Shown here: positions 37,574-45,774 of the stretch, in pieces
Numbering within the stretch: the stretch's first letter is position 1
Layout of the letters: each line of letters begins with the position of its first letter
DNA from: Mariniflexile sp. TRM1-10
Lineage (GTDB): Bacteria > Bacteroidota > Bacteroidia > Flavobacteriales > Flavobacteriaceae
Assembly (NCBI RefSeq): GCF_003425985.1
Contig: NZ_CP022985.1
Span: forward strand, 2,836,001-2,900,000
DNA: 64,000 nt
Direction of reading: 5' to 3'
Made by a program: the position numbers and the translations under genes
The notes under the pieces: model-generated
What the model saw: the letters and a program-made list of their open reading frames with translations, nothing else
The model's database searches: none
What the model was told of the DNA's origin: nothing

Positions 37574-40500
37574 ATGAACAGACATGCATTCATTTTGCTT
37601 TTTTTCTTAATTAATTTTTGTGTTTCCAATTCGCAGAACATAAAATTTGAGCATTATAATGATGATAATGGGCTTTCCCATAATGCGGTAAGGCATATTG
37701 TGCAAGACAAGCAAGGTTTTTTATGGTTAGGTACTTTTTCCGGACTTAATCGTTTTGATGGGTATCATTTCGTAAATTATTTAAGCTCTACTCAAGAAGA
37801 AAATAGTATATACAGTAATGATATAACGGCTTTGGAGTTGGACGAAACATCCAATAATCTTTGGATTGGTACAAGAGTGGGACTAACGCTATTAAAACTG
37901 GATACTCAAGAATTTACCACTTTTTTGCCAGAAAAAAATAATCCAAACAGTTTGCCTGATGAAGAAATTCGTTCTGTTTATGTAGATAAATTTAATAGAA
38001 TTTGGGTAGGTACTAAAAGTGCAGGCGTTTATTTGTTTTATAAAGAAGAAAATAAATTTGTAAAGATCGATCTCCCAGGATTTAATTATGTCAAGGAAAT
38101 TTATGAAGACAGTAAAGGAAATATTTGGATAGGGAGTTATGATACAGCTTCGGTTGCAAAGATTTCTTTAGACAATACCGGGAATATTGTAGAATTAAGA
38201 ACCTATACATTATCGATTCCAAATTCAAATAATATAAATCCCTATTTAAATTTTATATATGAAGATTTCAAGTCGGATATTTTTGTAGGTACCAGAGAAG
38301 GACTTTATAAGCTGGATAAAGCTTCTAATACTTTTATAAATATATATGTTAAAGACGATTTGCTTAGAGAAAAAATAGGCCCTTATTTTGTGTCAATAGC
38401 ACGTGCTCCTGATGGTAAATTCTGGATTGGAACTTTAGGGGGGCTTTTAGTATGTGACCAATTGGAAGATATTGAAAAGGGTAAATTTCAATGGTACTAT
38501 TCCATATTAACAGACAATACATCTTTAGTAGATAACTTGATTTCTGTTCTTTATTTTGACGCTTCAGGTGTTTTGTGGGTTGGTACGGAAGACGGATTGG
38601 ATAAGTATGATCCTTATGAAAACCAATTTAATATAAATAATGATATTGCTTCCTATACTGGTGATCAAATTCCTAGGGTTAGAGGGTTTGCTAAAACTTA
38701 TGATGAAAAAATCATTGTAGCCACTTGGCATAATGGGCTTTTTATTTCTAAAGGAAAAACTTTCATTCCTTTGTATAATGCTAAGATGGATATTTCGTGT
38801 ATTTATTCTGAAGATGGGAACATATTTTATTGTGGTTTATGGAATGGGAACATATTAGTTTACGATTACATAAAAAAGACATCAAAAGTGGTTGATCCGG
38901 GTTTTGCGAATGCATCTGTTTCTACATTTTTAAAATATGATGATAATACCTTGCTCGTGGGGTCTTTTGGTGAGGGTGTCGTTGTTTTGGATTCCAAAAC
39001 GCTAATTCCAAAACGATCTAGTGGCAGATTGTTGCCCAATTTTGAAATTAATACCATAAGGAAAGTTGATAACGATTTATGGCTTGCGACTGAAGGAGGT
39101 TTGGTAAGACATAATTTTGCTACAAAAGCCACGAAATTATTTAAGTATAATCCAGAAAAGAAGAATGGACTGCCGCAAGACAATTTGAGTGATATTTTAA
39201 TTGATTCAAATAAAAATGTTTGGGCGGCAACACGAAATGGAATGGCTATTTATGTGCCAGAAAACGATGAGTTTGAGCTCATTTCTGAACCGAAGGAATT
39301 GCGTGGCAAATGGATTACGGATATGACTTTAGATGCCAATGATAATTTATGGTTGAACATAAATAACAATAGCATCGCAAAATATAATCCAACGCTAAAA
39401 GCGGCCAACGTTTATCATGTAACGAGCGGTAATAGATTAGATGTATTTAGTTCGAAAGGGTTCTACAATTTTAATAATTCACTGATTTATGTTGGTGGTA
39501 AATATGGAGTCATCTATTTTTCGCCAGATAATATAAAAGACAATACCTATTCGCCAAAACCAATGATTACCGAATTTAAAATACAGAATAGGGAAATATT
39601 TCCGGGCATGGATATTAATGGGCAAGTGCCGCTTTTAAAGAATTTTAATTATACTAAAAATGTAGAGCTAAATTATGCAAATCGTAATTTTTCATTACAG
39701 TTTTCAGCACCATCATTTACAAACGAAAGGCTTAATAAATTTCAATACATGCTGGAAGGGTTTGATGAGAATTGGATAACGACCAACAGTAATTCCAGGA
39801 CTGTACAATATACCAATCTGTTTCCAGGCGATTATGTGTTTAAAGTAAAAGCAAGTAATAGTTACGGTTATTGGAGTGAGGTTGCTTCTTATCAAATAAA
39901 AATAATGCCCCCCTTTTGGTTAACGCCCCAAGCATTTATCTTATTCGTAGTTGTTTGCTTCTCTCTTTTCTATTTTATCAGAAGAGAAATTAAAAACAGA
40001 ATTAGATTAAAACAAGAATTACTTACAGAAAAAGTAAATAGAGAGCGCGATGTGAAATTAAATAATGAAAAACTTCGGTTTTTTACCAATATATCACATG
40101 AATTAAGAACACCATTAACACTTATTCTAGGGCCCGCTAAACAATTAATGGAAGAAGGAAAAGAAACTGCTACTGATTATCAAAAAAGCAGATTTAATCT
40201 TATTCATCAAAACGCCAGTAGGTTATTGACATTAGTAAATCAAGTGCTGGATTTTAGAAAAGCGCAGACAGGAGAGTTGAAGCTTAAAGTTTCAAAAACA
40301 AATATCGTAGATTATTCCAGAAACATTTTTGAATCGTTTAAAGAACTGGCTTACAATAAGAAAATTCAGTTAAATTTTATTTCTGAAAATGAAAATATTG
40401 TGGGTTGGATAGACAATGATAAGTATGACAAAATCCTTTATAATCTGTTGTCAAATGCCTTAAAGTTTACAAATAAATATGGTAATGTAGACTTGTTTAT

Positions 40501-41605
40501 TAGGTTAAAAAATGGCAGTGAAGATTATTTAGTTATTGAAGTCATTGATGATGGTATCGGCATCCCATTAAAGAGTCAAGAAAAGATTTTTACAAGGTTT
40601 TACCAAGCCACTAATAGTAAAGAGAACAATACAGGCTCGGGTATTGGTTTATCGTTGGTAAAATCATTAGTAGAACTTCATAAAGGAAAAATAAAAGTAA
40701 AGAGCGAGCCAAATAAAGGCAGTGAGTTTATAGTTAAAATCCCTATAGTGCGCCATTTTTATAAAGACAAGGAGGTTTTTGAATTTGATATTAAGGACAT
40801 AAAAGAACCGATAAGTCCAGTTTTACCAGCTAAGAAAATAATTCAAAGTACAGAGTTAAAGCAAAAAATATTAGTTATTGAAGACAATAATGAACTTAGA
40901 AAATATTTAGTTGACTATTTGTCTGATTATTACAAGGTTTACGATGCGGAAAATGGCGAAGATGGGTTACGGATTTGCAGACAAATTAAACCTATTATTT
41001 GTATTGCCGACATCATGATGCCAGTAATGAACGGACTTGATTTTTGTGAAGAACTAAAAAAAGACGAGTTTATAAGTCACATCCCTGTTGTTTTATTAAC
41101 GGCACTTTCTGAAAACGAAGATAAAGTAAAAGGGTATGGTATTGGAGCAGATGCCTATTTAGTAAAACCTTTTGATCCTTCCCTTTTAAAAACAGTAATT
41201 GAGAACATTATTAAGACACGATTAGAATTGAAAGCTAAATTTTCTGGTGAAGTAGAAAGCGAAATAGGGTTGCTCACCCATTCCCCAATTGATGAAGAGT
41301 TTATGAAAAAAGTGACTGCTTTAATAAACGATAATTTAAGTGAAGTAGACTTGTCAACCGTCTATTTATGCAATGAATTGGGGATGAGTTCTTCAAAATT
41401 ATACCGAAAAATTAAAGAACTGACAGATTTAGCTCCCAATGAGTTTATAAGAACCTTACGTCTAAAAAAATCGGCCCAGTTATTAAAAACAAAAAAGTAT
41501 AACGTGTCAGAAGTAACAAGTTTAGTAGGCTTTAATGACCCCTTATATTTTAGCCGATGTTTTAAAAAGCAGTTTGGTTTTCCACCAAGCAAACTAATTA
41601 ACTAA
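37574..41605 (+). CDS. Hybrid two-component system sensor-regulator (HTCS)
   Basis: A 1343-residue one-protein signal system. Order: Sec signal, about 700 residues of periplasmic two-component-propeller repeats (many GLSHNAVRHIVQD, GFLWLGTFSGLNRFD, NIWIGS blocks), a Y_Y_Y domain (about 690-775), one membrane helix (about 780-803), HisKA with NISHELRTP (His about 842), a HATPase domain (NLLSNALKF, GSGIGLSLVK), a receiver domain (VIEDNNELRKYL, phospho-acceptor Asp about 1146 in IADIMMPVMNG) and an AraC-type HTH (about 1240-1343). HTCS proteins sense a specific oligosaccharide released in the periplasm and switch on their own PUL. It probably binds the 21-base-period repeats at 12120, 17151 and 41661. 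Confidence 0.96.
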   Translation: MNRHAFILLFFLINFCVSNSQNIKFEHYNDDNGLSHNAVRHIVQDKQGFLWLGTFSGLNRFDGYHFVNYLSSTQEENSIYSNDITALELDETSNNLWIGTRVGLTLLKLDTQEFTTFLPEKNNPNSLPDEEIRSVYVDKFNRIWVGTKSAGVYLFYKEENKFVKIDLPGFNYVKEIYEDSKGNIWIGSYDTASVAKISLDNTGNIVELRTYTLSIPNSNNINPYLNFIYEDFKSDIFVGTREGLYKLDKASNTFINIYVKDDLLREKIGPYFVSIARAPDGKFWIGTLGGLLVCDQLEDIEKGKFQWYYSILTDNTSLVDNLISVLYFDASGVLWVGTEDGLDKYDPYENQFNINNDIASYTGDQIPRVRGFAKTYDEKIIVATWHNGLFISKGKTFIPLYNAKMDISCIYSEDGNIFYCGLWNGNILVYDYIKKTSKVVDPGFANASVSTFLKYDDNTLLVGSFGEGVVVLDSKTLIPKRSSGRLLPNFEINTIRKVDNDLWLATEGGLVRHNFATKATKLFKYNPEKKNGLPQDNLSDILIDSNKNVWAATRNGMAIYVPENDEFELISEPKELRGKWITDMTLDANDNLWLNINNNSIAKYNPTLKAANVYHVTSGNRLDVFSSKGFYNFNNSLIYVGGKYGVIYFSPDNIKDNTYSPKPMITEFKIQNREIFPGMDINGQVPLLKNFNYTKNVELNYANRNFSLQFSAPSFTNERLNKFQYMLEGFDENWITTNSNSRTVQYTNLFPGDYVFKVKASNSYGYWSEVASYQIKIMPPFWLTPQAFILFVVVCFSLFYFIRREIKNRIRLKQELLTEKVNRERDVKLNNEKLRFFTNISHELRTPLTLILGPAKQLMEEGKETATDYQKSRFNLIHQNASRLLTLVNQVLDFRKAQTGELKLKVSKTNIVDYSRNIFESFKELAYNKKIQLNFISENENIVGWIDNDKYDKILYNLLSNALKFTNKYGNVDLFIRLKNGSEDYLVIEVIDDGIGIPLKSQEKIFTRFYQATNSKENNTGSGIGLSLVKSLVELHKGKIKVKSEPNKGSEFIVKIPIVRHFYKDKEVFEFDIKDIKEPISPVLPAKKIIQSTELKQKILVIEDNNELRKYLVDYLSDYYKVYDAENGEDGLRICRQIKPIICIADIMMPVMNGLDFCEELKKDEFISHIPVVLLTALSENEDKVKGYGIGADAYLVKPFDPSLLKTVIENIIKTRLELKAKFSGEVESEIGLLTHSPIDEEFMKKVTALINDNLSEVDLSTVYLCNELGMSSSKLYRKIKELTDLAPNEFIRTLRLKKSAQLLKTKKYNVSEVTSLVGFNDPLYFSRCFKKQFGFPPSKLIN

Positions 41606-41631
41606 TTAAGCGAGTTCATTTAAAGCCTTCA

Positions 41632-41690
41632 AGTCAAAAACATAGAGGTATATATAAATTTATCCATGTTTTTGATGTATTAATCCATTC
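41632..41690 (+). promoter_or_regulatory. Candidate regulator operator upstream of inositol oxygenase, copy 3
   Basis: TATCCATG (41661-41668) and AATCCATT (41682-41689) keep the exact 21-base period seen at 12120 and 17151. An inverted half-site, TCAAAAACATAGAG (41632-41645), precedes it and is the complement of the CTATGTTTTTGA part of copy 1. The site ends 56 bases before the MIOX start codon. Confidence 0.6.
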
Positions 41691-41745
41691 TTGTTTTTAT
41701 TGAAAATTTTAGTTTCGTTATACTAATTTTTTAATATTTAATATC

Positions 41746-42618
41746 ATGAAGAAACCTCTAGACTCAGAGAATCCATTAAACAATTTGGATGAGTGGGAAG
41801 ACGATTTGTTATTACGATATCCAGATCCATCTGAAAAGAAAAAGGAAAAAGAAGCATTTAGAAATTATATAGATTCAGAGCGAGCAGAAACAGTTAAAGA
41901 GTTTTATAGAATAAACCATACCTATCAAACGTATGATTTTGTATGTAGCAAGGAAGAAGAATTTTTAAAATTCAATAAAAAGGAAATGTCTGTTTGGGAG
42001 GCTGTTGAATTTTTAAATACCCTTGTTGATGATAGTGATCCAGATATAGATTTAGACCAAACACAGCACCTTTTACAGACTTCAGAAGCCATTAGAGCCG
42101 ATGGACATCCAGATTGGTTTGTGCTTACCGGGTTTTTACATGATCTTGGAAAAATTTTATGTTTGTTTGGTGAGCCACAATGGGCCGTTGTTGGTGATAC
42201 GTTTCCTGTTGGCTGTGCGTATTCAGATAAGATAGTGTACCCGGAATTTTTCAAAGACAATCCGGATTATAACGATGAACGCTTCAACACTAAATTTGGT
42301 GTTTATTCAGAAAATTGCGGACTTGATAACGTGAAAATGAGTTGGGGGCATGATGAATACCTGTATCAAATTATGAAGGATTACTTGCCAGATCCAGCTT
42401 TGTATATGATTAGATACCATTCGTTCTATTCCCAGCATAAAGAAAATGCATACACCCATTTAATGAACAAGAAAGATATGGACATGTTTGAATGGGTTAA
42501 AAAATTCAATCCTTACGATTTATACACAAAGGCTCCTGTAAAGCCGGACGTTAAGGCATTGCTTCCTTATTATAAAGAATTGGTAGCGAAATATTTGCCA
42601 GAGAAGCTAAAGTTTTAA
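41746..42618 (+). CDS. myo-inositol oxygenase (MIOX)
   Basis: 290 residues, cytoplasmic, matching the size and all ligands of the animal and plant di-iron enzyme. Iron ligands are read as His108 (DQTQHLLQT), His132-Asp133 (FLHDLGKI), His202 (WGHDEYL), His225 (RYHSFYSQH) and Asp258 (NPYDLYTK). [28 protein letters not shown] and YPEFF are near-invariant family strings. It opens the inositol ring with O2 to give D-glucuronate. A bacterial copy inside a PUL is unusual and points to inositol as a released product of the glycan. It is preceded by an operator-like repeat and followed by transport genes. Confidence 0.95.
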   Translation: MKKPLDSENPLNNLDEWEDDLLLRYPDPSEKKKEKEAFRNYIDSERAETVKEFYRINHTYQTYDFVCSKEEEFLKFNKKEMSVWEAVEFLNTLVDDSDPDIDLDQTQHLLQTSEAIRADGHPDWFVLTGFLHDLGKILCLFGEPQWAVVGDTFPVGCAYSDKIVYPEFFKDNPDYNDERFNTKFGVYSENCGLDNVKMSWGHDEYLYQIMKDYLPDPALYMIRYHSFYSQHKENAYTHLMNKKDMDMFEWVKKFNPYDLYTKAPVKPDVKALLPYYKELVAKYLPEKLKF

Positions 42619-42623
42619 AATAG

Positions 42624-42758
42624 GAGGGCTGTCTTCTAAAAAGTGAACCTTAATGTCAGTTTGAGCGCAGTCGAAAACCTTGTTAGTCAGACTACCAACG
42701 TGTTTCGACTGTCCTCAATGTTACAGTTTACTTGTAAATGAACTTTTCGAACAGCCTC
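42624..42758. repeat. MITE-like element with GAGG-CTGTC ends
   Basis: GAGGGCTGTCTTCTAAAAAG at 42624 is inverted as CTTTTCGAACAGCCTC at 42743-42758. The inside carries TGTCAGTTTGAGCGCAGTCG and TTTCGACTGTCCTCAATG, the same vocabulary as the repeats at 45565-45769 and 63091-63180. Confidence 0.65.
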
Positions 42759-42776
42759 TTTTCGAATGTAAATAAA

Positions 42777-42796
42777 ATTCCTGTAAACGCAGGAAT
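42777..42796. repeat. Short palindrome ATTCCTG...CAGGAAT
   Basis: A 7-base stem with a 6-base loop, 35 bases before the SSS symporter start. Similar short hairpins occur widely in flavobacterial intergenic DNA. Too weak to call a terminator. Confidence 0.45.
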
Positions 42797-42830
42797 CTAA
42801 ATCAACTAACCAAAAACGAACTAACTAAAC

Positions 42831-44408
42831 ATGTATACTGTTATTACTTTTGTTGCCTTTACGGCATTTGTCGCCTTTTATTCTTGGTATAGATTAAGAA
42901 AAGAAAAACTAAACTCACAAGATGGTTATTTTCTTGGAGGTAGAAGTTTAACGGGCGTTGTCATTGCAGGATCCATGTTACTTACTAATATTTCAACAGA
43001 ACACCTTATAGGAATGAACGGGTCATCCTATAAAAACGGGTTTATTATTATTGCATGGGAAGTAACATCTGCGTTAGCCTTAGTAGCGGCCGCTATTTAT
43101 TTTATCCCAAGATATCTAAAAATGGGACTTACTACAATTCCCCAGTATTTAGAAAAAAGATTTGATAATACCACCAGAACTTTAGTGGCATTGTTTTTAA
43201 TGATTTCATTTATAGTAACCTTAATCCCCATAGTTCTTTATACGGGCGCCATAAATATTGAAAGTATCTTTAATATTTCAGAAGTTTTAAATGTCTCAAA
43301 AGAAGAAGGGTTGTGGATTACAGTCGTATCCATAGGGGTTTTAGGTTCTGTTTATGCCATTTTTGGAGGTTTAAAAGCGGTGGCTATATCAGACACTATT
43401 AATGGCTATGGCCTTTTAATTGGGGGGCTTCTTATTCCTTTGCTGGCTCTTATAAGTATTGGCGATGGCAATCCTTTAGAAGGTTTAAGTAAAGTATATA
43501 GGCATAGCCCAGAGAAATTTAATGTTATAGGAGCTAAGGATTCGGTATTGCCATTTAGTGTTCTTTTTACCGGATTGATTATTAACCAACTTTATTTCTG
43601 GAGTATGAATCAAACCATAATACAACGTGCGTTTGGTGCAAAAAATTTGGTTGAGGCTCAAAAAGGATTGCTTTTTACGGGTGTTTTAAAAATATTGGTT
43701 CCAATTATTATCATTTTACCTGGCGTTATTGGGTACTATTATTTTGGAGATGCTTTGTATGATAATCAAGATATGATTTATCCGGAATTAATCAAGAAAG
43801 TGTTACCCATTGGATTGGTTGGCGTTTTTGCCGCTATTATACTAGGAGCTGTTTTAAGTACTTTTAACAGTGTTTTAAATAGTGCGGCAACCATATTTAG
43901 TATAGACATTTATAAAAGGCATTTAGATGAAAATATCAGCGACAAAAAATTAGTTAGGGTAGGAAAGCTAACCTCTACCATTCTAGCTGTTTTTGGAATA
44001 TTAGCAGCACCTATGGTTGCTAATGCTCCCGATGGTTTATATCAATTATTACAACAATTAAACGGGATCTTTTTTATACCAATAGCCTCTATTATGTTAG
44101 CTGGGTTTTTTCTTAAAAAAGTATCAGCTATGGGAGCAAAAGCATCACTTTTTGTAGGACTTGCATTTTATATTTTAACAACATTTGTTTTTAAAGTTGA
44201 TATTCACTTTGTACATCTATGGGGTATTGAGTTTTTATTGAATTTAGCTGTTATGTTTGCAGTGTCTTATTATTATCCTGCTGATTCTGAATTTCAACAG
44301 GAAGATTTACACATAGTAGATATGAAAGCATGGAAGCATACTAAGCTGATGTCCATTTTACTTTGCTTTGTTACCGTACTTATATACGTGCTATTGGGTA
44401 AAAATTAG
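42831..44408 (+). CDS. SSS-family sodium/solute symporter
   Basis: 525 residues with about 14 hydrophobic segments and the SSS/SglT pattern: DGYFLGGRSLTGVVIAGSMLLTNISTEHLIGMNG near the start, GLTTIPQYLEKRFD, GLKAVAISDTING, FWSMNQTIIQRAFGAKN and AAIILGAVLSTFNSVLNSAATIFSIDIYKR. It is an inner-membrane Na+-coupled importer. SglT-type transporters carry sugars or polyols, including myo-inositol in several species. Its place directly after inositol oxygenase makes inositol or glucuronate good candidates, but the substrate is inferred. It ends 18 bases before the acetyltransferase gene, so the two are probably co-transcribed. Confidence 0.9.
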   Translation: MYTVITFVAFTAFVAFYSWYRLRKEKLNSQDGYFLGGRSLTGVVIAGSMLLTNISTEHLIGMNGSSYKNGFIIIAWEVTSALALVAAAIYFIPRYLKMGLTTIPQYLEKRFDNTTRTLVALFLMISFIVTLIPIVLYTGAINIESIFNISEVLNVSKEEGLWITVVSIGVLGSVYAIFGGLKAVAISDTINGYGLLIGGLLIPLLALISIGDGNPLEGLSKVYRHSPEKFNVIGAKDSVLPFSVLFTGLIINQLYFWSMNQTIIQRAFGAKNLVEAQKGLLFTGVLKILVPIIIILPGVIGYYYFGDALYDNQDMIYPELIKKVLPIGLVGVFAAIILGAVLSTFNSVLNSAATIFSIDIYKRHLDENISDKKLVRVGKLTSTILAVFGILAAPMVANAPDGLYQLLQQLNGIFFIPIASIMLAGFFLKKVSAMGAKASLFVGLAFYILTTFVFKVDIHFVHLWGIEFLLNLAVMFAVSYYYPADSEFQQEDLHIVDMKAWKHTKLMSILLCFVTVLIYVLLGKN

Positions 44409-44426
44409 ATTATTATAATAAATTAA

Positions 44427-45566
44427 ATGGAAGAAATACTTAGAAAAGAGTCCAAAAGGTTTTTGTCTCTTGATGTTTTCAGAGGATTGACAATTTGTTT
44501 AATGATTGTTGTAAATACACCTGGCACTGGCGCCAATTTATATCCTTATTTGGTGCATGCCAATTGGTTTGGTTTTACACTTGCCGATTTGGTATTTCCC
44601 TCATTTCTATTTGCAATGGGCAATGCCATGAGTTTTTCAATGGGAAAACTAAAATCTGCCCCACCAAGTTTTGTTTGGAAAAAAATATTAAAACGCACCT
44701 TTCTAATATTCTTGATTGGGTATTTAATGTATTGGTTTCCATTTTTTCAACAAACAAATGGCTCATGGGAACTAAAACCATTCAGCGAGACCCGTGTTAT
44801 GGGCGTATTACAACGTATTGCTTTATGTTACTTTTTTGCATCCATCATTTTTTACTATCTATCACAAAGGGTCGCTTTGATTTTGTCAGGGATTATTCTG
44901 TTGGCGTATTGGGTGATTTTATACGTGTTTGGAGAGCCAGGTGGCGTTTTGGATATGGCAACAAACGCAGTTACTAAATTAGATTTAAGCTTGTTAGGAG
45001 AAGGGCATATTTATAAAAAAGACAGTATCCCGTTTGATCCCGAAGGTGTTTTAAGTACGTTGCCAGCTATTGTAAATGTACTGGCTGGATATATGGCTGG
45101 GGTTTTTGTTCAACAAAAAGGGAAAAGTTATGAAGGGATTTCTAAATTACTTATAGTAGGATTTCTTTTGGCTTCATTAGCGCTTTGGTGGGATTTAGTA
45201 TTTCCGATTTCAAAAAAACTTTGGACAAGCTCATTTGTCCTTTACACTATAGGATTGGACTTATCTGTAATGGCTATTTTGATTTATGCTATCGAAATAC
45301 AAAACCTAAAGTTTGGTGTTAAGTTTTTTGATGTTTTTGGGAAAAACCCGTTGTTTATTTATTTGTTTTCCGAGTTGTTCTATGTCTCTTTACGTCAAAT
45401 TAAAACGAGTTCTGGATTAGATCTATTTGAATGGGTAAGCGAAAATATTTTTCAAAACGTATTTCCAGGAGCATTTGGAGCTTTAATTACGGCATTAGTA
45501 TTTATGCTATTATGTTGGGGGTTAGGGTGGTGGCTTGATAAGTATCGGATTTATATAAAAATATAA
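44427..45566 (+). CDS. HGSNAT-like transmembrane acetyltransferase (heparan-alpha-glucosaminide N-acetyltransferase family, DUF1624/DUF5009 type)
   Basis: 379 residues with about 10 membrane helices. The N-terminus SLDVFRGLTICLMIVVN, then VHANWFGFTLADLVFPSFLFAMG with the conserved His (His44) that is acetylated in the human lysosomal enzyme, and TRVMGVLQRIALCYF, all match HGSNAT in order. The human enzyme passes acetyl groups from cytosolic acetyl-CoA across the membrane to terminal alpha-glucosamine, making it a substrate for NAGLU (GH89). A GH89 gene is in this locus, so the pair could carry out the same two steps on a glycan with unacetylated GlcN. The bacterial family is not well studied biochemically, and the acceptor is inferred. 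Confidence 0.85.
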   Translation: MEEILRKESKRFLSLDVFRGLTICLMIVVNTPGTGANLYPYLVHANWFGFTLADLVFPSFLFAMGNAMSFSMGKLKSAPPSFVWKKILKRTFLIFLIGYLMYWFPFFQQTNGSWELKPFSETRVMGVLQRIALCYFFASIIFYYLSQRVALILSGIILLAYWVILYVFGEPGGVLDMATNAVTKLDLSLLGEGHIYKKDSIPFDPEGVLSTLPAIVNVLAGYMAGVFVQQKGKSYEGISKLLIVGFLLASLALWWDLVFPISKKLWTSSFVLYTIGLDLSVMAILIYAIEIQNLKFGVKFFDVFGKNPLFIYLFSELFYVSLRQIKTSSGLDLFEWVSENIFQNVFPGAFGALITALVFMLLCWGLGWWLDKYRIYIKI

Positions 45567-45769
45567 TTATAACCCGTTGGGTGAAATTAAGAAAATTTAA
45601 TTTATAACGAATTTAAAGTCAATTTAGTACTCAAGTGTCAGTCTGAGCCTGTCGAAGACACTAGAAGATGCATTTCGACAAAGCCTGTGCTGAGCTTGTC
45701 GAAGTGCTCAATGTGGCAATTTATATAAAAATTAGTATTGATAAAGAAATATACCCAACGGGTAATTAC
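45565..45769. repeat. MITE-like element with AACCCGTTGGGT ends
   Basis: AATTATAACCCGTTGGGT (from 45565) is inverted as ACCCAACGGGTAATTA (45753-45768). It begins exactly at the stop codon of the acetyltransferase gene and ends 6 bases before the transporter ATG. Inner stems use GTCGAAG/TTCGACA words (AGCCTGTCGAA at 45646; GAGCTTGTCGAAG near 45691). Confidence 0.7.
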
Positions 45770-45774
45770 ATTAA

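Noticed and set aside
44495..44977. 160-codon + strand frame inside the acetyltransferase gene
   Set aside because: It is an out-of-frame shadow of a membrane protein whose motifs match HGSNAT in the other frame.
12867..45566. Heparan sulfate as the PUL substrate (GH89 plus HGSNAT-like)
   Set aside because: No PL12/PL13-type heparinase, no GH88 and no sulfatase is found, and inositol genes would be unexplained.
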